This document shows positions 1-6,560 of a DNA stretch of 6,561 nucleotides, in pieces. Origin of the DNA: Anaerolineales bacterium (GTDB taxonomy: Bacteria > Chloroflexota > Anaerolineae > Anaerolineales > Villigracilaceae); assembly GCA_015489255.1 (NCBI GenBank), contig WGAD01000340.1:1-6561 (forward strand), in the 5' to 3' direction. Both the position numbers and the translations under genes were made by a program. Position 1 is the first letter of the stretch. The number at the start of each line of letters is the position of its first letter. The notes beneath the pieces were generated by a model, which was given only the letters and a program-made list of their open reading frames with translations, had not been told where the DNA came from and did not search any database.

Positions 1-1
1 A

Positions 2-166
2 TTTTACCGCGCAGACCCGGCCCGCAGCCGCCAGAATGGCGAGGGAAGCGGTATTGGGTTGACGGTGGTGCGTCACCTGGTGGAGGCGCATAATGGTCAG
101 GTGTGGGCGGAAAGCGAAGGCGAAGGCAAAGGCAGCCGGTTTTGCGTCCGCCTGCCGGCGGCCTGA
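2..166 (+). CDS. Sensor histidine kinase, C-terminal end (partial)
   Basis: This is the last 54 residues of a two-component sensor histidine kinase; its start lies left of the window. Frame 2 reads FYRADPARSR, the usual F-box region of the HATPase_c domain, then GEGSGIGLTVV, the glycine-rich G2 box that closes over ATP. VRHLVEAHNGQVWAESEGEGKG and SRFCVRLP follow, the typical closing strands of the domain. The protein stops with TGA just after the domain, so there is no fused receiver. The family autophosphorylates a conserved histidine and passes the phosphate to a response regulator. The sensory part, the histidine and the N/G1 boxes are not visible, so signal and partner cannot be told. A terminator follows 15 bp after the stop, so this is the last gene of its transcript. 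Confidence 0.9.
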   Translation, partial: FYRADPARSRQNGEGSGIGLTVVRHLVEAHNGQVWAESEGEGKGSRFCVRLPAA

Positions 167-181
167 ACCGATGTATGCGAA

Positions 182-227
182 CACAAAAAAAAACGACCTG
201 CAAAACGCGCAGGTCGTTTTTTTTGTG
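182..227. terminator. Bidirectional intrinsic terminator between kinase and lipoprotein genes
   Basis: An 8-bp GC-rich stem, CGACCTGC (194-201) with GCAGGTCG (209-216), encloses a 7-nt loop. It is flanked by nine A (185-193) on the left and eight T (217-224) on the right. The A and T tracts can extend the stem and give a U-run in either direction. It sits 15 bp after the kinase stop and 12 bp beyond the stop of the convergent lipoprotein gene, so it probably serves both. Confidence 0.9.
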
Positions 228-239
228 GAAGAAATGCTT

Positions 240-1373
240 TTATTCCTCTGCCGGCGGCAGGGGCACAAAGCCGAAGATGGTGGTCGGGTATTTATCGGTT
301 GCCACCAGGAAGCCGCCCTCGAAACGGGCGATGGCCTCCAGGTTGCGCAGGCTGCCGTCCGCCAGCAGTTGCAACTGGATGGGGGCGGTTTCCGTCAGGG
401 TGAGGCCATCGGCGCTGTATTGCATTTCCACCAGGCGTTCCACGCCGGCGCTGGCCGCATGGGTTGGGCCTTTGCCAAAAGCGGTGAAGATCGGATCGCT
501 CTCCGGTTTCAGCACTTCTTCTCCGGGCCAGAAGTAGTTGATGACCCAAAAACGGTCGTTTTCGTCGAGGGCTGTGGCGTCGGTAATGCGGTATTCAACG
601 TTGGGCATGGGAAGCAGCCCTGCCGGACTCAAATCCAGGTTGAAGGCGTGGGCCACCGGCTGCGGATTGACGGCACGCCCGTTGGCTTCGTGGATGGTAA
701 CCAGGGTATCGCCCGCGAGGAAGAGCGTCTCTTCCGACATGTTATCAACCCCGGATTGCGTGGGGATCTCGGCCATGTTGGTCGTGTCCAGCGTCAGGCC
801 GGTCAGGTCGGGTGACATGCTGCCGGAGACGAGGTAGGCATACATGCCATCGGCGCCGGAGACTTCGATCGTCATGTATGCGGTATCGCCCTGGAAGACA
901 ATGGCTTCGAACCCTTCGAACCCATCAATGGTGTAGGCTTCTGGGGCGTAGAAGGGGATTTGCACAGGTTCCAGCGGTGCAAACCGTTCTCCATTCAGGT
1001 AAGCGGCGATGTCGGCTCGCGGAAGGGCAAAGACGGCGCCGTCGCCTTCTTCTACGAAGAAGTTGGGGTATTGCGGCACCAGGATTAAATAATCGCCATA
1101 CCAGGCCATGCTGGATATCTCGGCGTGGCGGTCGGCTAACGGCCCGGCCAGCGGAATGACCTGGAGCGCGGTTTCCTGAGCATAAACCGGCGCCTCTGTG
1201 GGCGGCGGGGTGACCTCGACGGTCACTTCCACGATGCGCGTTACCTCCACCTGGCGGGTGACTTCGACGGTTTCAACCCGTGGAGGGACGGGCGTAGCGG
1301 GTTGGCAGGCAACGACGAGCACTACCAACAGAGAAAGGACGATGGCCAGCAAAAGCGGCTTCTTGAAGGACAT
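240..1373 (-). CDS. Secreted lipoprotein with VEVTR-repeat linker, possibly beta-propeller-like; function unknown
   Basis: A 377-residue predicted lipoprotein. Residues 1-23 are a lipoprotein signal peptide: KK at 4-5, a hydrophobic stretch at 7-21, and a lipobox ending V-V-A-C with the lipidated cysteine at 23. Residues 33-55 are a low-complexity linker repeating VEVTR/VEVT, then PPPTEAP, which would hold the domain away from the membrane. The rest (about 65-372) is rich in beta-type sequence with GD/DG turns, such as GFEGFEAIVFQGDTAYMTIE and RNLEAIARFEGGFLVATDKY. These loosely recall the phytase-like or esterase-like beta-propeller, but I see no catalytic motif and would not name a substrate. 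The start at 1373 is chosen because AGGAGG (1378-1383) lies 4 nt upstream and the signal peptide begins there. The frame stays open further upstream, but the next ATG (1412) overlaps the likely -10 box. The gene is convergent with the kinase and divergent from RNase J. The lipoprotein call is firm; the fold is a guess. Confidence 0.85.
   Translation of the reverse strand: MSFKKPLLLAIVLSLLVVLVVACQPATPVPPRVETVEVTRQVEVTRIVEVTVEVTPPPTEAPVYAQETALQVIPLAGPLADRHAEISSMAWYGDYLILVPQYPNFFVEEGDGAVFALPRADIAAYLNGERFAPLEPVQIPFYAPEAYTIDGFEGFEAIVFQGDTAYMTIEVSGADGMYAYLVSGSMSPDLTGLTLDTTNMAEIPTQSGVDNMSEETLFLAGDTLVTIHEANGRAVNPQPVAHAFNLDLSPAGLLPMPNVEYRITDATALDENDRFWVINYFWPGEEVLKPESDPIFTAFGKGPTHAASAGVERLVEMQYSADGLTLTETAPIQLQLLADGSLRNLEAIARFEGGFLVATDKYPTTIFGFVPLPPAEE
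1209..1277 (-). repeat. Coding tandem repeat for the VEVTR linker of the lipoprotein
   Basis: This stretch encodes residues 33-55 of the lipoprotein, in units of about five to six residues: VETVEVTR, QVEVTR, IVEVT, VEVT. Synonymous codons differ between units (GTC/GTG for V, GAA/GAG for E, ACC/ACG for T). The protein repeat is therefore better kept than the DNA repeat, pointing to selection on the linker rather than recent slippage. Linkers of this kind directly after a lipobox are common in my knowledge of Chloroflexota lipoproteins. Confidence 0.8.
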
Positions 1374-1410
1374 GGGGCCTCCTTTTTGAATGAAATGAAA
1401 CACACGGTTC

Positions 1411-1439
1411 ATTATAGAAAGAAAAATGGGACAGGATAG
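1411..1439 (-). promoter_or_regulatory. Probable promoter of the lipoprotein gene
   Basis: On the minus strand a perfect -10 hexamer TATAAT lies at 1416-1411, in an AT-rich stretch 38 bp upstream of the start codon. Transcription would begin near 1404 and leave a leader of about 31 nt with the AGGAGG ribosome site. No good -35 hexamer is found at the right distance (CTATCC at 17 bp), so the promoter may need an activator or tolerate a weak -35. Confidence 0.45.
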
Positions 1440-1670
1440 GGAAAATGACCTTAAAATTTTTGACACACCCTCAGGCCCGGGCGAACGGTGGCGGCCTGCC
1501 GCCTGGCAGAGAGGCAGCAGGGCACATTCGGCGCCATTGAACGGCGGGCACACGCGCATCGGGCAGAAGCCATCCGTACGAGGAAGGCCAGCGGGCTGCT
1601 GTTCATCAGGTCGTCTACGCAGCCATGCCTTTCCTATCCTTTGAGCACAGCGGTGCAACGTGCACTCTTT
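1440..1670. other. Intergenic stretch without a recognisable gene
   Basis: This part of the divergent intergenic region is AT-rich at its left end and GC-rich from about 1475 to 1620. Reading frames are open on both strands but give low-complexity, unrecognisable protein without convincing ribosome sites. A small hairpin, CTGCC-GCCT-GGCAG, lies at 1496-1509. I see no tRNA, repeat array or transposon end. Confidence 0.5.
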
Positions 1671-1699
1671 TTGACAGCAGGCGGCTTTGCTGTTATACT
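1671..1699 (+). promoter_or_regulatory. Strong sigma70-type promoter of the RNase J gene
   Basis: A consensus -35 TTGACA (1671-1676) is followed after exactly 17 bp by TATACT (1694-1699), one mismatch from the consensus -10. Transcription would start near A1706. It is the only near-perfect promoter in the intergenic region and points at RNase J, leaving an untranslated leader of about 146 nt. Confidence 0.8.
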
Positions 1700-1705
1700 G
1701 AACGC

Positions 1706-1851
1706 ACATTCAATACGGACTTTCCTGCCATAAGGCAGATTGGTAAATCGCATTACGTTGAGGTTGGCTTTTTTCACACCCCTGGCCGCTGTTTGCGAGG
1801 GGTCTTTTTGTGCAATTCTCCGTCCGTTGAGACGGCTTTTGAGGTTTAAAG
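1706..1851 (+). promoter_or_regulatory. Structured 5' leader of the RNase J mRNA
   Basis: The predicted leader of about 146 nt holds at least three hairpins. The first is CTGCC-ATAA-GGCAG at 1725-1738, close to the 5' end. The second is the terminator-like hairpin at 1778-1803 with its T-run. The third is CCGTC-CGTTGA-GACGG at 1820-1835, followed by C-TTTT and ending 5 nt before the GAGG ribosome site (1841-1844). A leader of this length with this many hairpins is more than translation needs. It could set mRNA stability, block 5'-end access by RNase J itself, or act as an attenuator. It matches no riboswitch class that I recognise, and I could not find a clear antiterminator pairing. The hairpins are seen in the sequence; the regulatory role is inference. 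Confidence 0.5.
1778..1809 (+). terminator. Terminator-like hairpin inside the RNase J leader
   Basis: ACCCCT (1778-1783) pairs with AGGGGT (1798-1803). An inner CGC/GCG stem (1787-1789 with 1795-1797) and a TGTTT loop continue it past a 3-nt bulge. One C later comes a run of five T (1805-1809). The form is that of a weak to moderate intrinsic terminator, about 100 nt after the predicted transcription start and about 40 nt before the RNase J start codon. No gene upstream on this strand needs a terminator here, so it is either an attenuator or the 3' end of a short RNA. Confidence 0.45.
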
Positions 1852-3522
1852 ATGACACAGAAACAAAATGAACGACGCAAACGGGCTGTCAAGCCCTTGC
1901 GCATTATCCCGCTGGGCGGGTTGGGCGAAGTAGGCAAGAACATGATGGCCTACGAGTACGGGAATAACATCCTGGTGGTGGACGCCGGTTTGATGTTCCC
2001 GGAAAATGACATGCTGGGGATAGACTACATCATCCCGGATTATCAGTACCTGATCGATCACCGCAACAAGATTCGCGGCATCGTCATCACTCATGGGCAC
2101 GAGGATCACATTGGAGCCATCAAACACTTGTTGGAGCAGGTTTCGGCACCGGTCTATGCCACCCCTTTGACGCGCGGTTTGATCGAAGTCAAACTACGGC
2201 GGCATGGATTGATCGATAATGTGACCCTGCACACGGTGCAGGCCAACGACGTGGTGAAGATCGGCCCTTTTAAGGTAGAGTTCGTTCACGTTTCGCACTC
2301 TATCCCCGATGCTGTGGCGCTGGGCATTACCACGCCGGCGGGGTTCGTTGTTCACAGTGGCGATTACAAATTCGATCACACGCCGGTAGACAATTGGCCG
2401 ACTGATTTTGCACGGCTGGCACAATTTGCTGAGCGTGGGGTCGATGTTCTGCTGGCCGATTCAACCAATGCAGAACGCCCCGGGTGGACGCCCTCCGAGC
2501 GGGTGATCGACAGCGCGCTAGACACCGTTTTCCAGCAGGCGCCGGGGCGCATCATTGTGGCCTCCTTTGCTTCTCTGATTTCGCGTATGCAGCAGGTGGC
2601 CGATACCGCCGTGCGTTATGGGCGCAAAATGGCTTTTGCCGGCACCAGCATGGTGGACAATGCCAAAATGGCGCAGGAACTGGGCTATTTGAAAATCCCC
2701 AAAAAGACCCTGGTGAGCCTGCAAGAGGCCCTACACATGCCGGCGAAAGACGTGGTGCTAATGTGTACCGGTTCGCAGGGGGAACCGACCTCCATCATTG
2801 GGCGATTGTCCACGGGAACCAACCGCGCCTTCGACCTGCTCCCCGATGATACGATCGTCCTTTCAGCGCACGCCATCCCTGGGAACGAGGAAATTGTCAG
2901 TCGGACCATCAACCGCCTGCTGCGGCGTGGCGTGGAGGTGATCTACGATGCCATCCTGCCGGTGCATGTTTCGGGGCATGCCAGCCAGGAGGAACAGAAA
3001 TTGCTCATCAACCTGCTGCGACCGCGCAACTTCGTCCCCATTCACGGCGAATTGCGGCAACTAAAGCGCCATGCGGCCATCGCCCGTGAAATGGGGATTC
3101 CCGAAGAAAACATCCTGGTGGTTGAGAACGGGCAAATCATTGAGCTGGTCGCAGGAAAACTGCGGCTGGGTGAGCGTGTTCCGGGCGGCTATGTCTTCGT
3201 TGAAGGCAACAGCATCGGCGAGATCGATTTCCGCACCATGCGTGAGCGCGAGCAACTGGCGCGCAGCGGCATTGTGTTGATTGACTTGACGGTGGACAAA
3301 TTCAGTGGGCGCCTGATTCACCCGCCTGAGATCATCACGCGAGGTTTCATTGCCTCCGACGATGAAAAGAAATTGCTGGCGGCCTTGGAGAAAAAGGTCA
3401 CTGGCATTGTCGAAGGCGGCGGCATGGACAACGAGCGGGTGATTATGAATGCGGTGCGCACCTTTTTGTACAAGCGTACCCAACGCCGCCCGATGGTGTT
3501 CGTCACCTTAAGCAAGGCGTAA
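1852..3522 (+). CDS. rnj: Ribonuclease J (metallo-beta-lactamase/beta-CASP RNase)
   Basis: A complete 556-residue RNase J, close to the usual 555. RNase J is a cytoplasmic Zn-dependent 5'-to-3' exonuclease and endonuclease that matures rRNA and degrades mRNA in bacteria that often lack RNase E. The metallo-beta-lactamase part begins with PLGGLGEVGKN (20-30) and carries the metal motif HGHEDH (81-86), HSIPDA with H149, HSGDYKFD (168-175, D171) and LADSTN (201-206). The beta-CASP domain (about 210-370) has SFASLISRMQQ (238-248), CTGSQGEP (305-312) and IPGNE (342-346). The returning lactamase part has HVSGHAS (372-378, H376) and PIHGE (396-400, H398). The C-terminal domain (about 460-556) ends in the usual KRTQRRPM. 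All expected metal ligands are present. The start is supported by GAGG (1841-1844), 7 nt upstream. The gene stands alone, with its own promoter, leader and terminator. Confidence 0.97.
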   Translation: MTQKQNERRKRAVKPLRIIPLGGLGEVGKNMMAYEYGNNILVVDAGLMFPENDMLGIDYIIPDYQYLIDHRNKIRGIVITHGHEDHIGAIKHLLEQVSAPVYATPLTRGLIEVKLRRHGLIDNVTLHTVQANDVVKIGPFKVEFVHVSHSIPDAVALGITTPAGFVVHSGDYKFDHTPVDNWPTDFARLAQFAERGVDVLLADSTNAERPGWTPSERVIDSALDTVFQQAPGRIIVASFASLISRMQQVADTAVRYGRKMAFAGTSMVDNAKMAQELGYLKIPKKTLVSLQEALHMPAKDVVLMCTGSQGEPTSIIGRLSTGTNRAFDLLPDDTIVLSAHAIPGNEEIVSRTINRLLRRGVEVIYDAILPVHVSGHASQEEQKLLINLLRPRNFVPIHGELRQLKRHAAIAREMGIPEENILVVENGQIIELVAGKLRLGERVPGGYVFVEGNSIGEIDFRTMREREQLARSGIVLIDLTVDKFSGRLIHPPEIITRGFIASDDEKKLLAALEKKVTGIVEGGGMDNERVIMNAVRTFLYKRTQRRPMVFVTLSKA

Positions 3523-3537
3523 CCCTTTGCCCAACAC

Positions 3538-3572
3538 AAAAAAAGCGCCGAGGCATTGCCTCGGCGCTTTTT
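3538..3572. terminator. Strong bidirectional intrinsic terminator between RNase J and nuclease genes
   Basis: A perfect 10-bp stem, GCGCCGAGGC (3545-3554) with GCCTCGGCGC (3558-3567), closes a 3-nt ATT loop. Seven A precede it (3538-3544) and five T follow (3568-3572), so the A and T tracts extend the stem. It lies 15 bp after the RNase J stop and 12 bp beyond the stop of the convergent nuclease gene. It can end transcripts from both sides. Confidence 0.95.
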
Positions 3573-3584
3573 GCATGGCGGGTT

Positions 3585-6560
3585 TCAGCGCTGGAAAATG
3601 GCGATGACCGGATCGTGATCGGATTTGCGGCGTGGGGAGGTATCGTCTTCTTGGGGCGGTGGCCAGTCGGCGTTGGTATGCAGCACATGGACAGCGCGCA
3701 AGTCGCGCCACAGCAGATCGTTCACCAGAATGTGATCCAGAGTCTGCGCTTCGCCCTGGTAGATGTAGGTGTAGCGTTCTTCCAGCGGCAGCGTTTCGAA
3801 GACGTGCCGCAGGCCGCCCCCGCGCAAGACTTCGAGGGGCGGGGAATCGTAAAACGAATTCAGGTCGCCGACCACGGCGATGCGGGCATTGGGGGCGTTT
3901 TCCAGGATCTGTTGAACGACGTTCAGCACCCATTCGGCCTGGGCGGTGCGGCGCGGCTCGGTCAGCGCTTCGCCGGCGCTCATAGAAGTGAAGTGGTTGT
4001 TGATGACGTACACCTCGCCTTCGTCGCCAATGCGCACCCGGATGACCAGAGGAGGGCGGCTGGTCAGCCCGTCGGGGGCGTTGTATTGCTGCACATCCAG
4101 CACTTCGGCCAGGTCGCCGCGCACCAGGTATCCCACATCGATGCCGCGGCTGTCCGTTCCTTCGATCAGGTAGGCCTGGTAGTCGTAGCCGGTGAGCAAT
4201 TCCTGACCGGCGATGTCTTCCAGAATGCCGATGTTTTCTACCTCCTGGAAGGCGATGATGGTCGGGTTGCCGGCGGCAGCGATGGTGGCCGCCACTTTCT
4301 TGAGCCAGCGCGCGTATTCGCTGGCGCTGGGCGGCGGCGGGCTGGATGGGTGCGGCGGCTGGGGGTCGAAGAGATTTTCCACGTTCCAGGTCATGATGCT
4401 GAACTCGTCCGCTGCGGCGGCGGGCAGGACGGGGAGTTCGTGCGGGGCGTGATCGATCTGCGGCGGGGCGAGGGGTTCGATCTTGTATTGGCCGTAGGTA
4501 TAGGCCAGCGGCCCAATGAGGCCGGCGACCGAATCCCCGGGCATGATTACCCAGGGCATTTCTTCCTGGTAATCGTAGGAGGCGGTTGTGCCATCGTCGA
4601 AGGTGATGGCGAACCCGTTTTCCTCGCTGCGGATCAGGTGCGTGCGGTTGTATTTGGGCAAGATGACGGTGGTTTCGCCGTAGCGGTTGGTGGGCGTGAC
4701 GGCCAGCGCCTGGTCGACACGCACCAGCATCCCTTCCAGGGCTTCGTAATAGGTTTGGGCGGCTTCTTCATCAACTGGCGGGTCCAGGATGACGGCAGCG
4801 GGGATTTCGGCGCTTCCCAGCGTTTCCACGTCTTTGAAGGAGGCCAGTTCCAGCGTCGTCTGTTGATAGACCTCGCGTACTTTGCCGCTCAGCCGCAGCA
4901 GATCACCCACCTGGACGGGAATGCGCGCGGTTCCGGGCGGCACCTGGACGAATAGCCCTTCGGAGGTAAAGGGGCTTTCATCGGCCTGTTGGGTTTGAAT
5001 CCAGAAACCGTCCAGCTCAGGGAAGATGGCGGTGACGATGCCGCGGGTGGTCACGGTTTCGTTGACGTAGGGAGAACGGTCGCCGCTGCCCTGGATGGCC
5101 CAGATGGGCAGGCTGTCGCCGAGGAAGATGTAACGGGTGAGGCCGATTGTGGCCTCGGCGTCCTCTTCGGCCTGGACGCTGTACCCGCTCAGGGCGATCT
5201 GATCGGGGGCGTTGGCGTCCACCTGCAGGGTGGCGCGGACGCTGCTGCTGGATGAATTGCCCGCGAGTTCGGGGATCTGCCAGACCAGCGCGTCGTTCTG
5301 TTGCCGGCCGCCTTCACCGATGCCGGCGATGGTCAGCCCGGGCGGCAGCGGCAGGGTGACGATCAGGTTGCGGCGCGGTTCGGGATAGTCGTTGAAGACG
5401 GTGAGGGTCAGTTCAAATGATTCGCCCGGAGCGGCGTTGAGCGGGGCCTCCAGCTGGACGCGCAGGCCGGGCGCATGAACCTCCAGCAGGTCGTCTTGCA
5501 CGCGCGGGTAGAGCTTCCGCTGGCCATCGCGTTCTTCCAGCACGCCGGTGATGCGCAGTCGCTGGCCGATCTCCACGGCGTCGATGTTGATGCCGGTCAA
5601 TTTGTCGATGTAAGCGGTGAGAATGTTCCCTTCTTCGTCGCCCAGGTCGATTTCATAGTTGTAGCGGTTCTCCTGGACGCGGGTGACCTCGCCTTCGGCT
5701 TGCAAGAGCAGGCCCTCCAGGTTTTCATCATCGAAAGCGGCAATGGCAACCGGCGCCGGAGAGATGCGGGCGGCCTCGTAGGGCGTGGTCAGGATTTCCA
5801 CGTTTTCCACGACTGTCGGGACGATTTGGGTCGCGCCGCGGTAGTTGCCGATGATGCCGCGCACGCGCACATGGTCGCCGATTTGCACATCCAGCAGGCC
5901 GTCTCCGCCGAAGACTTGCACCTGAATGCCGCCGGTTTCATCTTGCAGGTAGAACTTGGTGTTGCCGCCGCCGGCGTATAACCCGCCGGTGTACATGGTA
6001 GCCACGCCCTCGACCGTTAATTCGGAATCTTTCAGGGTGCGGGCGGTGGCGATGGGCACGCGCCCGCCGGCGATTTCCGTGCGCGCCGGGGCTGTGAAGG
6101 CGTAGCCGCTCCAATCTTCGGCGGTGGCGTAGGCTCCAGAAGCCTGGATGGTGAAATAGCGCCAGGGAACCTGCATGGGCACGGCAAATTCAATGCGCCG
6201 CTCGGGTTCCAGGCTGTCCAGCGTCCAGATCAGGCGGTCGTCCTGGGTTTCTGCACCGCCGCTGGCGGTCATTTCCAGGTCAGTCGGGGGGACGAAGACA
6301 ACCTGCACTCCGTGTAGAGGGCGGTCGGTGGTGTTGGTGAGAAAGAGCTTGTATTCAAAGGTATCGCCGGGTTCAACGGTTTCCGGCGCGGAGAGCGTGA
6401 GCGTCAGCCCCTCGGGGAAGGGCGGCGTCAGCGCTGCGGCGCTGTTGCGCGGCGTGAAGGCCTCGGCCAGGGTGAAATCGGCCTGGTTTTCGTTGGTGTC
6501 GTGTCCGTTGCCCGCGTTTTGATCGGGCAGCCGGACGAGTGCCTGTCCGTTGGCCGGGGC
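3585..6560 (-). CDS. Large secreted multidomain nuclease: lamin-tail end, DUF11-like, OB-fold and EEP domains (partial)
   Basis: The C-terminal 991 residues; the frame is open to the right edge (residue 1 = codon 6558-6560). Residues 1-41 resemble the end of a lamin-tail domain (GNGHDTNENQADF, then TPRNS). DUF11/Ig-like modules lie at about 49-135 and 364-482, around two OB-like modules at about 167-364 (FYLQDETGGIQVQVF; GDHVRVRGIIG). An ExeM/NucH-like OB region follows at about 484-699 (IWAIQGSGDRSPYVNETVT; GFWIQTQ). The endonuclease/exonuclease/phosphatase domain at about 720-989 has its key residues: WNVENLF (N726), QEVEN (E773), NNHF (H856), GDLNS (D899, N901), LDHI (D942, H943) and SDHDP (D981, H982). 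A proline-rich loop (PPHPSSPPPP) follows N726. This family hydrolyses phosphodiesters with Mg2+. The architecture fits an extracellular DNase that scavenges nucleotides or phosphate, or degrades biofilm DNA, which is inference. Signal peptide and promoter are outside the window. No C-terminal anchor is seen. The GTG at 6308 is internal. Confidence 0.92.
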   Translation of the reverse strand, partial: APANGQALVRLPDQNAGNGHDTNENQADFTLAEAFTPRNSAAALTPPFPEGLTLTLSAPETVEPGDTFEYKLFLTNTTDRPLHGVQVVFVPPTDLEMTASGGAETQDDRLIWTLDSLEPERRIEFAVPMQVPWRYFTIQASGAYATAEDWSGYAFTAPARTEIAGGRVPIATARTLKDSELTVEGVATMYTGGLYAGGGNTKFYLQDETGGIQVQVFGGDGLLDVQIGDHVRVRGIIGNYRGATQIVPTVVENVEILTTPYEAARISPAPVAIAAFDDENLEGLLLQAEGEVTRVQENRYNYEIDLGDEEGNILTAYIDKLTGINIDAVEIGQRLRITGVLEERDGQRKLYPRVQDDLLEVHAPGLRVQLEAPLNAAPGESFELTLTVFNDYPEPRRNLIVTLPLPPGLTIAGIGEGGRQQNDALVWQIPELAGNSSSSSVRATLQVDANAPDQIALSGYSVQAEEDAEATIGLTRYIFLGDSLPIWAIQGSGDRSPYVNETVTTRGIVTAIFPELDGFWIQTQQADESPFTSEGLFVQVPPGTARIPVQVGDLLRLSGKVREVYQQTTLELASFKDVETLGSAEIPAAVILDPPVDEEAAQTYYEALEGMLVRVDQALAVTPTNRYGETTVILPKYNRTHLIRSEENGFAITFDDGTTASYDYQEEMPWVIMPGDSVAGLIGPLAYTYGQYKIEPLAPPQIDHAPHELPVLPAAAADEFSIMTWNVENLFDPQPPHPSSPPPPSASEYARWLKKVAATIAAAGNPTIIAFQEVENIGILEDIAGQELLTGYDYQAYLIEGTDSRGIDVGYLVRGDLAEVLDVQQYNAPDGLTSRPPLVIRVRIGDEGEVYVINNHFTSMSAGEALTEPRRTAQAEWVLNVVQQILENAPNARIAVVGDLNSFYDSPPLEVLRGGGLRHVFETLPLEERYTYIYQGEAQTLDHILVNDLLWRDLRAVHVLHTNADWPPPQEDDTSPRRKSDHDPVIAIFQR

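Noticed and set aside
93..815. 240-codon plus-strand frame across the kinase end, terminator and lipoprotein gene
   Set aside because: It runs through a strong terminator and opposite a gene with a clear signal peptide. The kinase end is in another frame with a firm ATPase motif.
1460..1465. A second TTGACA on the plus strand as a promoter
   Set aside because: The bases 16-18 bp downstream are GC-rich and hold no -10-like hexamer.
1440..1670. A decayed gene or mobile-element remnant in the intergenic region
   Set aside because: No frame gives recognisable protein, and no terminal inverted repeats or target duplications are seen.
1374..1709. N-terminal extension of the lipoprotein frame up to position 1709
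   Set aside because: The extension has no recognisable domain, would bury the signal peptide internally, and crosses the TATAAT box. The start at 1373 has AGGAGG and begins directly with a lipoprotein signal.
1625..1849. Small open frame overlapping the RNase J promoter and leader
   Set aside because: Its start lies upstream of the predicted transcription start and it has no recognisable protein sequence. The region is better explained as promoter plus structured leader.
3615..4955. 446-codon open frame on the plus strand opposite the nuclease gene
   Set aside because: It is a mirror of a GC-rich coding strand. The minus strand encodes clear EEP and OB-fold motifs throughout, and the plus-strand product has none.
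6306..6308. GTG at 6308 as the start of the nuclease
   Set aside because: The frame continues upstream without a stop to the window edge and encodes a coherent DUF11-like strand pattern and a lamin-tail-like end, so this codon is internal.
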